Part shown: positions 52,770 through 62,501 of the stretch, in pieces
How the letters are laid out: the number at the start of each line of letters is the position of its first letter
Numbering within the stretch: position 1 is the stretch's first letter
From: Aquiluna sp. KACHI24
Lineage (GTDB): Bacteria; Actinomycetota; Actinomycetes; Actinomycetales; Microbacteriaceae
DNA: 64,000 bases
Direction of reading: 5' to 3'
NCBI RefSeq assembly: GCF_025997915.1
Contig: NZ_AP026677.1
Location: 1,364,001-1,428,000 of the forward strand
Notes under the pieces: model-generated
The model's input: only the letters and a program-made list of their open reading frames with translations
Database searches by the model: none
Told to the model about the DNA's origin: nothing
Program-made: the position numbers and the translations under genes

Positions 52770-54607
52770 TACTTCTTGTCCTCGTTCTCGTCGTCGACAA
52801 CCTCGGCGTCAACTACGTCTTCAGCATTTGCCTCTGGCTGAGCCTCGCCCTCGGCAGGTGCTGCCGCATAGATGGCCTCACCGAGCTTCTGCTGAGAGGC
52901 CATTAGCTTCTCCTGCGCGGACTTGACAGCTTCGATATCTTCTCCAGCGAGCGCCGCCTTCAGAGCATCGACATCGGCCTGAACCTCGGTCTTGACCTCT
53001 TCTGGGAGCTTGTCCTGGTTGTCCTTGATGAGCTTGTCGGTTGAGTAGGCAAGCTGCTCAGCCTGGTTGCGAAGTTCTGCCTCTTCACGACGCTTCTTGT
53101 CTTCAGCGGCGTGCTCCTCGGCATCCTTGACCATGCGGGCGATGTCTTCCTCAGATAGTGAGGATCCACCGGTGATAGTCATGGACTGCTCCTTGCCGGT
53201 GCCCTTGTCCTTTGCGGAAACGTGCACAATACCGTTGGCATCGATATCGAAAGTGACCTCAATCTGTGGGATACCGCGTGGGGCAGGGGCGATACCGGTT
53301 AGTTCGAAGTTACCCAGTGACTTGTTGTCACGAGTGAACTCACGCTCACCCTGGAACACCTGAATTGAAACGCTTGGCTGATTGTCATCTGCGGTGGTGA
53401 AGATCTCGCTGCGCTTGGTTGGGATCGCGGTGTTGCGCTCGATCAGCTTGGTCATGATGCCACCCTTGGTTTCGATACCAAGTGACAATGGGGTTACGTC
53501 GATCAGTAGCACATCCTTGCGCTCACCCTTGATCACACCGGCTTGCAGGGCAGCACCGACGGATACGACCTCATCAGGGTTTACGCCCTTGTTTGGCTCC
53601 TTGCCGCCCAGCAGGCTCTTCACAAGCTCGGAAACTGCTGGCATACGGGTTGAACCACCAACCAAAACCACGTGAGCGATGTCGGAAACCTTTACTCCAG
53701 CCTCCTTGATTACATCCTCGAATGGCTTGCGAGTGCGCTCTAGTAGGTCGCGGGTCAGGTCCTCGAACTGAGCACGGGTCACGGTTTCGTCTAGATTTGC
53801 GGGTCCGGACTCGGTGAGAGATAGGTATGGCAGCTGAACCTGGGTTGAGGTTGACTGGCTCAGTTCCTTCTTGGCCTGCTCGGCAGCCTCCTTCAGACGC
53901 TGAAGTGCAATCTTGTCGTTTGCAACATCAACACCGGTGGTCTCCTTGAACTTCTTAACCAGGTGGTCAACTAGGCGCTGGTCCCAGTCATCACCACCTA
54001 GACGGTTGTCACCGGAGGTGGAGCGAACCTGAATTGTTGAGAAGTCATCGTCCTTGCCGACCTCAAGTAGTGAAACGTCGAAGGTTCCACCACCAAGGTC
54101 AAACACGAGAATGAGCTCGTCTTCCTTGCCCTTGTCTAGCCCGTATGCGAGGGCTGCGGCGGTTGGCTCGTTGATGATGCGGAGCACGTTTAGACCAGCA
54201 ATCTCACCGGCCTCCTTGGTTGCCTGACGCTCTGCATCGTTGAAATATGCAGGCACGGTGATTACTGCGTCGGTGACGCTTTCACCCAGGTAGGTCTCGG
54301 AATCACGCTTCAGCTTCATCAGAATGCGAGCTGAGATCTCCTGAGGGGTGTATTCCTTCTCGTCAACCTTGAACTTCCAGCTGGTTCCCATGTGACGCTT
54401 CACCGAAGATACGGTGCGGTCAACGTTGGTTACTGCCTGACGCTTTGCGGTCTCACCAACCAGGATGTTGCCATCCTTGGTGAATGCGACCACCGACGGG
54501 GTGGTGCGGAATCCTTCGGCGTTTGCGATTACCTTTGGCTCTCCTGCCTCCAGCACGGTTACCGCGCTGTTGGTGGTACCTAGGTCAATACCTACTGCTC
54601 TACCCAT
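52769..54607 (-). CDS. dnaK: Hsp70 chaperone DnaK
   Basis: The 612-residue Hsp70 has [53 protein letters not shown] and [16 protein letters not shown], then the substrate domain with [18 protein letters not shown]. The acidic tail ends EDKK. It folds proteins with DnaJ/GrpE and acts as HspR co-repressor. AGAAGGAG precedes the ATG. Two HAIR-like palindromes lie upstream. It is the first gene of the dnaK-grpE-dnaJ-hspR-clpB operon. Confidence 0.98.
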   Translation of the reverse strand: MGRAVGIDLGTTNSAVTVLEAGEPKVIANAEGFRTTPSVVAFTKDGNILVGETAKRQAVTNVDRTVSSVKRHMGTSWKFKVDEKEYTPQEISARILMKLKRDSETYLGESVTDAVITVPAYFNDAERQATKEAGEIAGLNVLRIINEPTAAALAYGLDKGKEDELILVFDLGGGTFDVSLLEVGKDDDFSTIQVRSTSGDNRLGGDDWDQRLVDHLVKKFKETTGVDVANDKIALQRLKEAAEQAKKELSQSTSTQVQLPYLSLTESGPANLDETVTRAQFEDLTRDLLERTRKPFEDVIKEAGVKVSDIAHVVLVGGSTRMPAVSELVKSLLGGKEPNKGVNPDEVVSVGAALQAGVIKGERKDVLLIDVTPLSLGIETKGGIMTKLIERNTAIPTKRSEIFTTADDNQPSVSIQVFQGEREFTRDNKSLGNFELTGIAPAPRGIPQIEVTFDIDANGIVHVSAKDKGTGKEQSMTITGGSSLSEEDIARMVKDAEEHAAEDKKRREEAELRNQAEQLAYSTDKLIKDNQDKLPEEVKTEVQADVDALKAALAGEDIEAVKSAQEKLMASQQKLGEAIYAAAPAEGEAQPEANAEDVVDAEVVDDENEDKK

Positions 54608-54645
54608 TGTTTTCTCCTTCTTCTAAATCCTGTTCGTGTCTCAAA

Positions 54646-54666
54646 GTTGAGTCACCTGCGCTCAAG
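54646..54666 (-). promoter_or_regulatory. HAIR-like HspR operator 1
   Basis: GTTGAGT-N7-GCTCAAG matches the HAIR consensus CTTGAGT-N7-ACTCAAG except the outer base of each arm. It lies 39 bases before dnaK and just downstream of a TTGACA box (54688-54693, minus strand). Confidence 0.85.
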
Positions 54667-54706
54667 TTTCAAATAAGAAAACCAGGATGTCAAGAATCCA
54701 TTCCTG

Positions 54707-54733
54707 AAAGTTGAGTGTGAATGACTCAACTTT
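54707..54733. promoter_or_regulatory. HAIR-like HspR operator 2, perfect palindrome
   Basis: AAAGTTGAGT (54707-54716), N7, ACTCAACTTT (54724-54733) is a perfect palindrome with the TTGAGT/ACTCAA core. It lies beyond the dnaK -35 and directly before the asparaginase gene, so one site could regulate both. Confidence 0.8.
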
Positions 54734-54743
54734 GCAATCTCAC

Positions 54744-54749
54744 TAGTCT
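54744..54749 (+). promoter_or_regulatory. Possible -10 of a leaderless asparaginase promoter
   Basis: TAGTCT ends 7 bases before the ATG at 54757, no ribosome site precedes the ATG, and the HAIR-like palindrome 54707-54733 would cover the -35 region. The same hexamer is the -10 of the RelE-type module. Confidence 0.35.
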
Positions 54750-54756
54750 GGTTCTC

Positions 54757-55695
54757 ATGCACGAACTCACCGCTGAGGGCCTGGTACCGCTTGCAATCAT
54801 CCGACGCGATGGCCTAAACGAGTCATTCCACCTTGGCACGGCCTCGCTAGTGTCGCCATCGGGTGAGGTTCTAGAAACCTGGGGCGATGCGGCGGCACTG
54901 ATTTACCCAAGGTCCGCACTCAAGCCAGTTCAGGCGATGGCGATGCGAAGGTTGGGACTTAGGACCTCTGCAGAGCAAGCCGTGATCTCCATGGCTTCGC
55001 ACTATGCCACGAAGACACAGGTGGCCTTGGTTAGGCAGCTGCTCTCCGATCACGGCATCTCCGAGCTGGATTTGGCTTGCCCTAGCGCTTGGCCTTGGAA
55101 TCCCGCAGCAAAATCAGTAGCCACCGCAGAGTCCCGAGTCTTTATGAACTGCTCGGGCAAGCACGCCGGCTTTTTGGCTACCGCCAAAATCAACCACCTA
55201 CCAACCGCCAACTACCTGGACCCTAACCACCCAGTGCAGCTCGCGGTCAGGAACTTGATTGTTGAAACAAGCGGGGAAGAAATCGGTAAGACCACGGTTG
55301 ATGGCTGCGGCGCTCCACTTTTTGCCATGTCGACCACAGCACTAGCCAGAGCGCTATCAAAACTGCCCAGTTTGGACCCAGAGCTTTTCGAAGCCGGGCT
55401 TTCCAGTCCGCATCTGATTGGTGATGAGAGCACTCCAGATGCACTTTTGATGAAGCACGGCATCTTCTCCAAATTGGGCGCTGAAGGAGTCTTCACATTT
55501 GTCTCCCGAGAGGGTTTCTCAGGTGCAATCAAGTTTGCCGACGGTTCGCTGCGCACCGCACTCAAGGTGACGGCCGCCATGCTTTACGAGCACCAGCTGA
55601 TCGATGCCGCTCAGCGACAATCAATCGAGGCCGAGGACACCATGCAGGTCCTGGGCGGCGGCAAGGTTATCGGTGAGATAAACATTTGCATTTAG
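54757..55695 (+). CDS. Asparaginase II-family amidohydrolase
   Basis: Starting at ATG 54757 gives about 312 residues. The upstream ATG at 54721 lies within the HAIR-like palindrome and is unlikely. It matches the asparaginase_II family, with SLVSPSGEVLETWGD, YPRSALKPVQAMAM (Lys-Thr/Ser region) and FMNCSGKHAGFLATA (conserved Ser/Lys/His), then VDGCGAPLFAMS. It should hydrolyse asparagine to aspartate and ammonia. It is divergent to dnaK. Confidence 0.85.
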   Translation: MHELTAEGLVPLAIIRRDGLNESFHLGTASLVSPSGEVLETWGDAAALIYPRSALKPVQAMAMRRLGLRTSAEQAVISMASHYATKTQVALVRQLLSDHGISELDLACPSAWPWNPAAKSVATAESRVFMNCSGKHAGFLATAKINHLPTANYLDPNHPVQLAVRNLIVETSGEEIGKTTVDGCGAPLFAMSTTALARALSKLPSLDPELFEAGLSSPHLIGDESTPDALLMKHGIFSKLGAEGVFTFVSREGFSGAIKFADGSLRTALKVTAAMLYEHQLIDAAQRQSIEAEDTMQVLGGGKVIGEINICI

Positions 55696-55733
55696 GTCAT
55701 AAGAATTTGGCCTTTGGGGAGTAATCTCAGGCC

Positions 55734-57053
55734 ATGACCGACAGTGCAGTTGCATCGAAAAAGCCACGTGGAACCTTTGCTTGGGCCCTTTGGGACTGGG
55801 CAGAACAACCCTTCCCGACCATCTTTTCGACATTCATCTTCCCGATCTACATCACCTCCTCGGCCTTTGGTCCGGAAGAAGACACCTCCCGCGCACTAGG
55901 CCTAGCGGCAACCATTGCAGGTATCGCGGTTGCACTGGTTGCCCCGGTATTCGGTAGAAGGTCTGATGAGCAGGGCCGCAGAAAGCTCTGGCTTCTAATA
56001 AACACCTTGGTTTTATCCGGCGTGATGGCATCACTGTTCTTTATAGCCCCAACCCCAGAGATGCTCTGGCTTGGGCTCATCATCTTTAGCTTTGGTGGTT
56101 TTGTGCAGGAGATTGCCTTTATCAACTACTACGCGATGCTCAAGCAGGTCTCGACCGAAAACAACATCGGCAAGGTTTCTGGATTCGCCTGGGGCCTGGG
56201 ATATGTCGGCGGCATCATCCTGCTGCTCGTCTCACTTGTGGGCTTTGTCCAAACAGATACCCCTTGGTTTGGCATCCCAACCGAGGATGCGCTCAACGTA
56301 AGAGCGGTCTTCCTCTTCAGCGCAATCTGGCTTCTAGTGTTCTCAATCCCGCTCTTCATTACCGTGCCTGAGGTCAAGGCCAAGGAGAACCTAGAAAAAG
56401 AGAACATCATTGAGAGCTATTTCAAGCTCTGGTCTCAGCTAAAGTCGCTGCGCAAACAGGCTCCAGAGACTTTCAAGTTTTTGATCTCATCCGCCATTTA
56501 CCGCGACGGACTCTCAGGTGTCTTTGCTTTCGGTGGTGCTCTGGGTTCGCTCGCATTTGGTTTTGAGCTGGCTGAAGTGATCATTTTTGGTATTGCAGCT
56601 AACCTCATGGCCGGTATCGGTGCAGCCATCGGTGGCTTCCTGGACGACAAGGTCGGCGGCAAGATGACCATCATGGTTTCGTTACTTGGACTAACAGTTG
56701 CGGGTTTCGGTGTCTTCGCATTCGCGAGCGCCGGACCAATCACCTATTGGATCGGTGGTTTGGCACTGACCTTGTTTGTTGGTCCAGCCCAAGCTGCATC
56801 CAGATCGTTTGTCGCCAAGTTCACTCCGGCAGGGCGTGAGGGTGAGGTATTCGGCCTCTACATGACAACTGGAAGAGCAGTCAGCTTCCTAAGTCCACTT
56901 CTTTGGACAACCGCGATTTCAATTGCACTTTCTGCCGGTATTGGTAACGCCCAGGCCACCGTTTACGGCATCTTGGGTCTGATGTTGGTTCTGGTAGTTG
57001 GCATTCTGCTTCTAGCAAGGGTCAGTCCAACTCCGCAGGTCATAAACGACTAG
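55734..57053 (+). CDS. MFS transporter (Atg22/UMF1-type)
   Basis: The 439-residue protein has about 12 helices. Atg22/UMF1 proteins share FAWALWDWAEQPFPTIFSTF at the start and SKVSGFAWGLGYVGG-like and FVAKFTPAGREGEVFGLY motifs, all present here (YYAMLKQV, GFAWGLGYVGGI). Eukaryotic relatives export amino acids from vacuoles; bacterial substrates are unknown. The asparaginase upstream (38 bases) suggests an amino-acid link (inference). Confidence 0.85.
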   Translation: MTDSAVASKKPRGTFAWALWDWAEQPFPTIFSTFIFPIYITSSAFGPEEDTSRALGLAATIAGIAVALVAPVFGRRSDEQGRRKLWLLINTLVLSGVMASLFFIAPTPEMLWLGLIIFSFGGFVQEIAFINYYAMLKQVSTENNIGKVSGFAWGLGYVGGIILLLVSLVGFVQTDTPWFGIPTEDALNVRAVFLFSAIWLLVFSIPLFITVPEVKAKENLEKENIIESYFKLWSQLKSLRKQAPETFKFLISSAIYRDGLSGVFAFGGALGSLAFGFELAEVIIFGIAANLMAGIGAAIGGFLDDKVGGKMTIMVSLLGLTVAGFGVFAFASAGPITYWIGGLALTLFVGPAQAASRSFVAKFTPAGREGEVFGLYMTTGRAVSFLSPLLWTTAISIALSAGIGNAQATVYGILGLMLVLVVGILLLARVSPTPQVIND

Positions 57054-57087
57054 GTAAAGCAAAGGCAAAACTTAGGTTTACGCTTGT

Positions 57088-58341
57088 GTGGTGTCTAAGC
57101 CAAGTGCGTTCCGAGCGTTTGGGCATCGCAATTACCGGGTTTTGTTCCCCGCCAACGTGCTGTCCAACATCGGGACTTGGGCGCAGCGCATCGCGCAAGA
57201 CTGGCTAGTCCTTGAACTAACCAACTCGGCACAGCTTTTGGGCATCATTACCGCCCTGCAGTTCCTACCCTCTCTGCTGTTGAGTCTCTATGGCGGGGTC
57301 TTGGCTGACCGCTTTGATAAGCGCAGCCTTCTGGTGATCACCAACGTTGGCGCAGGACTTGGTTCTTTGACCCTGGGGCTTTTGGTGCTAAGTGGCCAAG
57401 TTCAGGTTTGGCATGTTGCACTATTGGCCTTCACAGTTGGTGTCTTCTCGGCCTTGGATGCTCCGGTTAGAACAAGTTTCAACTCGGAGCTGGTTGGGCA
57501 AAAAGACATCCCAAGCGCAATCAGCCTCAACAGCGCAAACTTCAATGCTGGTCGACTGATTGGACCCGCCGCTTCTGGCTTTTTGATCGTGCTCTTCGGT
57601 ACAGGGCTCTCCTTCGTAATCAATTCCTTCACCTACCTAGCGGTGGTGATCAGTCTGTTGATGATTCGAAAGGGTGAGCTCTTTATCTCGGTGAAGCCTG
57701 AGCGCAGTGCAAAGCTCAAGGAGGCAGTGAACTACGTCCTCTCCCACACTGAGATCCGCTTGGTGATGATCGCGGTCTTTTTTGCCACCACCTTTGGTTT
57801 GAACTTTCAGATCTTCATGGCCGTGATGGCCACTCAAGAGTTTGGCAAGGGCCCAGCCGAGTTTGGAATCTTGGGCAGCATCCTGGCCATTGGTTCCTTC
57901 ACAGGAGTTCTGGTCTCAGCCAAGCTTGAACACCTCAGGGTTCCAAAGTGGGTAATGCGCTTTGGCATGGGCTTTGGCTCGCTTTTGATGGTCACGGCCT
58001 GGATGCCTAGCTATGGCAGCTTTGCTGCAATTTTGCCTTTTGTTGGTGGCATGGCTCTGATGATGCTGATTGGTGCCAACTCATTTGTCCAAACCAACTG
58101 CGAGCCAACCCTTAGAGGTAGGGTCATGGGCATCTACCTAATGATCTTTATGGGTGGAACCCCGATTGGTTCGCCGGCCATTGGTTGGTTCGCCGAAAAC
58201 TTCGGAGTTCGAATCACGGTGTTTATCTGCGGGCTCATTGTTCTGATTGCAGCGGTCGTGATTGCGATTGTGATCAAGCGCTCTCCAGGGCCTGAACCCA
58301 AGACCGAATCCCTACCGGTTATCACAGACCCACAAAACTAA
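57088..58341 (+). CDS. MFS transporter (EntS/MFS_3 type)
   Basis: The 417-residue protein has 12 helices. The start (FRAFGHRNYRVLFPANVLSN) and LADRFDKRSLLVITN (motif A) are typical of the MFS_3 family of siderophore and multidrug exporters. It starts with GTG 57088. It follows the Atg22-like gene by 34 bases on the same strand. It is distinct from the MFS at 43462, with which it shares family but not tight similarity. Confidence 0.85.
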   Translation: MVSKPSAFRAFGHRNYRVLFPANVLSNIGTWAQRIAQDWLVLELTNSAQLLGIITALQFLPSLLLSLYGGVLADRFDKRSLLVITNVGAGLGSLTLGLLVLSGQVQVWHVALLAFTVGVFSALDAPVRTSFNSELVGQKDIPSAISLNSANFNAGRLIGPAASGFLIVLFGTGLSFVINSFTYLAVVISLLMIRKGELFISVKPERSAKLKEAVNYVLSHTEIRLVMIAVFFATTFGLNFQIFMAVMATQEFGKGPAEFGILGSILAIGSFTGVLVSAKLEHLRVPKWVMRFGMGFGSLLMVTAWMPSYGSFAAILPFVGGMALMMLIGANSFVQTNCEPTLRGRVMGIYLMIFMGGTPIGSPAIGWFAENFGVRITVFICGLIVLIAAVVIAIVIKRSPGPEPKTESLPVITDPQN

Positions 58342-58366
58342 GCTCTACACAACGTAGAATTGCGTC

Positions 58367-58717
58367 ATGTCCAAGCGCAAACAGGGTGAACTCGAAGCCG
58401 AGGTGCTGGGCTGCCTGTGGGATCGACCAGATGGGCTTAGCTCCCAGCAAATCCTTGCGCTTTTAGGTGATGACTCGCTCGCCATAACCACCGTGCTGAC
58501 GGTGCTATCAAGGCTCACCGACAAGGGTTTGGTCACGCGTTTTCCCGGGAACGGGCGAACCCTGATCTTCAAGGCAGTGCTCTCGCGCGAAGAGCACACT
58601 GCTAAGTTGCTGCTTGATGCCATGGGTCAGTCAAACCCAGCTTTGGTGTTCTCTCACTTTGCCGGTGGCCTATCGGCTAAACAGCTGGAGCAGCTTAGAA
58701 AAGCTCTGGATCAGTAG
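58367..58717 (+). CDS. BlaI/MecI/CopY-family repressor
   Basis: The 116-residue protein has the winged helix of this family: GELEAEVLGCLWDRPDGLSS, then LAITTVLTVLSRLTDKGLVTRF. C-terminal dimerisation helices follow. BlaI-type repressors are often removed by an M56 peptidase; here an M56 gene lies at 59299, separated by a DUF305 lipoprotein gene on the other strand. CopY-type members sense copper; no metal-binding Cys cluster is present, so proteolysis is the more likely signal. Confidence 0.9.
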   Translation: MSKRKQGELEAEVLGCLWDRPDGLSSQQILALLGDDSLAITTVLTVLSRLTDKGLVTRFPGNGRTLIFKAVLSREEHTAKLLLDAMGQSNPALVFSHFAGGLSAKQLEQLRKALDQ

Positions 58718-59253
58718 TTTTCCAACAGCTTCTTCATGAGGTCGATCTCGGCCTGCTGAACCTCAATGATCTCGGCTCTGAGCTTTTGTGCTGGCGGGTA
58801 GTTGGAGTTGGAGAGCATATCGGCCATATCCAACGCACCTTCGTGGTGGGCGATCATGCCGGTGAGAAATAGCTTCTCAAATTCCGCTCCGGTCGATTGT
58901 TTGAGGGTAAGCAGCTCGTCCTCTGAGAGCATTCCACCCATGGAGTGACCAGAGTGATCCATGCCAACATCGCCGTATTCATCAATCCAGCTCTGCATCA
59001 GATCAATCTCGGGTTGTTGGGCATTGAAAATCTCTGCGGCGAGCGCTCGAATCTCTGGATTTTCGGTTCTGTCCGAGACCATGGCGGCCATCTCCAGGGC
59101 CTGCTCGTGGTGCGGGATCATCATCTGAGCAAACATGACCTCATTCGCACTGACGGATGTGCTTTGGGAAATGGTTGGGTTCGGGTTAAAAACCGAGCAG
59201 GCACTCAAAATCAGTGCTAGCGGTAGCAAAATCAGAGTCTTCAAAGCACGCAT
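58711..59253 (-). CDS. DUF305 lipoprotein
   Basis: The 180-residue protein has a lipoprotein signal (LILLPLALILSAC) and two DUF305 units: FAQMMIPHHEQALEMAAMV and LTGMIAHHEGALDMADML. The His pairs (HH) and the Met/His-rich spacer (MDHSGHSMGGM) suggest metal binding; relatives are often linked to copper. The start is ATG 59253. Between a BlaI-type repressor and an M56 peptidase on the other strand. Confidence 0.88.
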   Translation of the reverse strand: MRALKTLILLPLALILSACSVFNPNPTISQSTSVSANEVMFAQMMIPHHEQALEMAAMVSDRTENPEIRALAAEIFNAQQPEIDLMQSWIDEYGDVGMDHSGHSMGGMLSEDELLTLKQSTGAEFEKLFLTGMIAHHEGALDMADMLSNSNYPPAQKLRAEIIEVQQAEIDLMKKLLENY

Positions 59254-59298
59254 GTCGGAAATCCTAAGTCATCTAAACTCGCCTCGAGAGGGGCGGTA

Positions 59299-60006
59299 AT
59301 GGATTCTCAGCTAATTGGTATTTTGCTCCTTGTTGAGTTGGTGCTACTAATTTCCAGCGCCGCCCCGTTATCGCTAAGCGGTCGCTTCCAAGCAGCTCCA
59401 AACCTGGGCATACTGACCTGGTTTTTCTTGTTTTTCATCGCTATTGCCGCAACGGTGTCGGCGGTGGTTATCGCAGTTGGCTTTATTTTCCAAAGCTATT
59501 TCGAGCTCCAAAGTGGTGGGGGTTTACTGGAAACCCTGGCCGTTAGCTTTGCTCCTTGGTTGCTGCTTGGGTTTGGCGGGGTATTGCTGGCAATCACAAA
59601 CCTGCGCTTAGCGCCCTATTTTGAGGCAAAGGCACAGGATTTGGATCTTGATTTGCTGGCCACCAATCACTCGGAGAGATTCGAAGGCGCTTTGGTGAGG
59701 GAGCTGTCGCTACCCGGCTACTTCGCTTTGGCACAAACTAATCAGATTTTCCTCTCAACCGCAGCGCTGAGGCTGCCGATTGAGCAAAAGCAGGCTGTTT
59801 TGTGGCACGAGCTAGGGCACCTGAGACTTGGTCATTCAAGGCTGAGGGCTATCAGTGCCTTTGCGCTGACTCTTGCACCTTGGTTCTTGGTTTCTCGAGT
59901 TTTTGACTATGAACTGCAACGACTTTGTGAACTAGCTGCCGACAACTACGCCCTGAGAAAAGTGGATGCTCAAGCGCTGAGAAAAGCTCGCAGGCTATTT
60001 CTCTAG
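59299..60006 (+). CDS. M56-family membrane metallopeptidase
   Basis: The 235-residue protein has three or four helices and the zinc motif [10 protein letters not shown] (residues about 171-180), with an [10 protein letters not shown] glutamate motif near the end. This is the BlaR1/MecR1-type catalytic core without sensor domain. It probably cleaves BlaI-type repressor at 58367. GGGGCGGTA precedes the ATG. Its 3' end overlaps dcd by 12 bases, convergent. Confidence 0.88.
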   Translation: MDSQLIGILLLVELVLLISSAAPLSLSGRFQAAPNLGILTWFFLFFIAIAATVSAVVIAVGFIFQSYFELQSGGGLLETLAVSFAPWLLLGFGGVLLAITNLRLAPYFEAKAQDLDLDLLATNHSERFEGALVRELSLPGYFALAQTNQIFLSTAALRLPIEQKQAVLWHELGHLRLGHSRLRAISAFALTLAPWFLVSRVFDYELQRLCELAADNYALRKVDAQALRKARRLFL

Positions 60007-60591
60007 TGGGGCGTTACCCACATCCGTGATGTGGAAATTCAGGTAGCTGCGGGATGCGGTAGGTCCGCGTTGACCTTGATACCTGGATCCATACTTTGCA
60101 GATCCGTATGGGTTTTCGCTTGCCGAGGAGAGCTGGAAGAAGCAAAGCTGACCAATCTTCATGCCAGGCCAAAGCTTGATGGGCAAGGTGGCGGTGTTGG
60201 AAAGCTCCAGCGTTACGTGACCGCGGAAACCAGGGTCAACAAAACCTGCGGTGGAGTGAGTTAGCAGGCCCAGTCTTCCAAGGGATGACTTGCCCTCTAG
60301 GCGAGCAGCGATGTCGTCTGGCAGCGAGACAAACTCATAGGTCGAACCCAGTACAAATTCACCCGGGTGGAGTATGAATGGCTCATCCGAGGCCACCTCA
60401 ACGAAGCGAGTCAGATCGTCTTGCTGCTCCCTTGGGTCGATAAACGGATATTTGTGGTTATCGAACAGGCGGAAGAAGCGATCCAGTCGAACATCCATGC
60501 TCGAAGGCTGGATGAGTTCGATGTTCAGCGGGTCAAGGCCGATGCGGCCAGACTCGATCTGGGCGCGGATATCGCGATCTGATAGCAACAT
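59995..60591 (-). CDS. dcd: dCTP deaminase
   Basis: The 198-residue enzyme has [61 protein letters not shown]-like active region (Arg, Glu and Gly motifs) and GQLCFFQL. It converts dCTP to dUTP; actinobacterial members may go to dUMP in one step. Length is standard (about 190). Divergent start 31 bases from the nucleotidyltransferase gene. Confidence 0.94.
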   Translation of the reverse strand: MLLSDRDIRAQIESGRIGLDPLNIELIQPSSMDVRLDRFFRLFDNHKYPFIDPREQQDDLTRFVEVASDEPFILHPGEFVLGSTYEFVSLPDDIAARLEGKSSLGRLGLLTHSTAGFVDPGFRGHVTLELSNTATLPIKLWPGMKIGQLCFFQLSSASENPYGSAKYGSRYQGQRGPTASRSYLNFHITDVGNAPLEK

Positions 60592-60621
60592 GTCAAAAGG
60601 TTATCGGTTAGCTTTGAACAC

Positions 60622-61383
60622 ATGAGCCAATCCGTCGACGCATTCCTCAGGTTTCAAGCCACGCTGCTCTCTAGAGTCGAGCATCGCGACGATGTGTTGG
60701 GCTTGGTCTTCTTGGGTAGTTCGGCAGCAACGGAGCGGGCTGACGAACACTCCGACCACGACTTCTTCCTGATTGTCAAAAAAGGCGTTGGCGAGAGCTA
60801 TCGCAAGAACCTCGATTGGCTCCCAAACCACACCGATATTCTCTTGGCCCCGCGCGAGACAGCCCATGGACTCAAGATCGTTTATAAAGACCTCAGACTT
60901 TTAGAGTTTGCAGTTTTCGAAGATGATGAGCTTGAGCTCGCCTCAGCGAACGACTACGCGGTGGCCTTGGATAGATCAAACATTGCTGAGCGCATGGCCG
61001 CGATTGCCAAGCGATCGTTGCCAAGAGCCATTGACCCGCTTGCCGAATTTGAACTCTTATTGGCCCTGATTCAGATTGGGCTAGGTCGCTATCGCAGGGG
61101 CGAGGTGATTGCCGCTGAGCAACACCTCAAGAGCTATGCGGTTGAGAAGCTCATCAAGTTGATTCGGCACTACAAACCCGTCGCTCAATCCCGTGCCGAT
61201 TCACTAAATGCCTTCAGGCGTTTCGAAAAGGATTACCCGAACCTGGCCTCAGACATCTCCGCTCTCCAGCTGCTTCCGGGCGATGAATGCGCGAGCGGAT
61301 TATTGGACCTAGCAGCAGGTTTGCCAATTTCACCCGATGAGATAAATAAGCTCACCGCAATCAGAAAGGGACTTGGTATCTGA
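60622..61383 (+). CDS. Pol-beta-type nucleotidyltransferase protein
   Basis: The 253-residue protein has VFLGSSAATERADEHSDHDFFLIV, with the GS motif and Asp pair (SDHD) of the nucleotidyltransferase fold at residues about 30-50. HTDILLAP may supply the third acid. A helical C-terminal half (LLALIQIGLGRYRRGEVIAAEQHL) resembles HEPN-like or kanamycin-nucleotidyltransferase tails. Substrate unknown. It ends one base into the esterase gene (TGATG). Confidence 0.75.
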   Translation: MSQSVDAFLRFQATLLSRVEHRDDVLGLVFLGSSAATERADEHSDHDFFLIVKKGVGESYRKNLDWLPNHTDILLAPRETAHGLKIVYKDLRLLEFAVFEDDELELASANDYAVALDRSNIAERMAAIAKRSLPRAIDPLAEFELLLALIQIGLGRYRRGEVIAAEQHLKSYAVEKLIKLIRHYKPVAQSRADSLNAFRRFEKDYPNLASDISALQLLPGDECASGLLDLAAGLPISPDEINKLTAIRKGLGI

Positions 61384-62501
61384 TGTTGAAAGCTTCAATT
61401 GCCAGAGAGCGCTTCTATTTTGTTTTGGCCGCTGCTGGTCTAATCACCGCTTGGTGGCTAAATGCCCTCGCGGTCTTTGAAAATGCCGACTATCTGAAGG
61501 CTTGGTTTGGCTCCACCGTCGACCTGGTTCTATCGGTTGATCTAAGCATTGTGGCAATCACGGTTGCCGCCTGGATGATCTACGAATCCAGAAAACTCGG
61601 CATGAAGCGGGTCTGGCTCTACTTTCTAATTTCCTCAATCACGGCCCTTGCCTTCACCCTTCCGCTTTTCATGGCGTTTAGAGAGCGCAAACTTCGCGAG
61701 CAAAGACTCGCCTCAGGCAAGCTCGAGCGCTTTGAGTTTGATGACCACCTAGTTGATATCTGGTCTCCGAAAACGCTCAACTCCAAGACTCCGGTGTTGA
61801 TAATGCACGATGGCCGAAACATTTTTGATGAGAAAGACTCCTTCACCGGCAAGACCTGGGAGGTGTTGACCGCGATCCGGGAAGAGGTTCGCGGAGAGCA
61901 GCCATTGGTAATCGCAGTCTGGGGACTGAGCGATGAGACCCGGTTGCGGGAACTTGCTCCGCAGGAGATCTTGGATGATCACCCAGAGTTCTGGGACGCA
62001 CTCCCCGAGGACTTTAGGAAACTTCGCGGTCCAGGCTTTGCGGACTCCTACGTATCGCTGCTGTCTGATGCCATCTTGCCTTTTGCTCTTGAACGTTATT
62101 GCATTCAGCACAGCGCGGACCGCACAGCCGTGATGGGCGCTTCAATGGGTGGCCTGATCTCGTTCTACACCCTCGCCAAGCGACCAGGCATCTTCGGGAC
62201 CGCAATTGGTTTTTCAACGCACTGGCCCTTTGGCGGTGAGGTCATGGTCGATGAACTGACCGCGATGCTGCCTCCAGCAGGTTCACACCGAATCTGGACT
62301 GACCGAGGTGATCTTGAGCTCGATGCGATGTATCGGCCTTATCACGAGCGGGCGATCGAGCGACTCACCGCTAAGGGCTACGCCTCAGACAAGGAGTTTG
62401 TGGCAGCGCACTACCCATACACCGGTCACCACGAGAGTTACTGGGCTAGAAGGGTGGCAGATGCTCTGAATTGGTGGCTTCAAGCTCCGGGTCGTAGCTA
62501 G
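61383..62501 (+). CDS. Membrane-anchored esterase (putative esterase D/tributyrin type)
   Basis: The 372-residue protein has three N-terminal helices (about 10-100) and an alpha/beta hydrolase domain of the esterase (PF00756) type. Motifs are VLIMHDGRNIFD, VIAVWGLSDETRLRE, VMGASMGGLISFYTLAKRPG (Ser nucleophile in GASMGG) and HHESYWARR (catalytic His). It may cut surface esters. It starts right at the stop of the preceding gene, and its 3' end overlaps the helicase gene by 56 bases. Confidence 0.85.
   Translation: MLKASIARERFYFVLAAAGLITAWWLNALAVFENADYLKAWFGSTVDLVLSVDLSIVAITVAAWMIYESRKLGMKRVWLYFLISSITALAFTLPLFMAFRERKLREQRLASGKLERFEFDDHLVDIWSPKTLNSKTPVLIMHDGRNIFDEKDSFTGKTWEVLTAIREEVRGEQPLVIAVWGLSDETRLRELAPQEILDDHPEFWDALPEDFRKLRGPGFADSYVSLLSDAILPFALERYCIQHSADRTAVMGASMGGLISFYTLAKRPGIFGTAIGFSTHWPFGGEVMVDELTAMLPPAGSHRIWTDRGDLELDAMYRPYHERAIERLTAKGYASDKEFVAAHYPYTGHHESYWARRVADALNWWLQAPGRS

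Noticed and set aside
43462-58341. Two MFS transporters as a recent duplication
   Set aside because: Both are EntS-like but differ in most residues seen in the loop motifs, so they are separate genes.
58367-60006. Beta-lactam resistance cluster
   Set aside because: No beta-lactamase or PBP2a gene, and the M56 protein has no penicillin-binding sensor domain.
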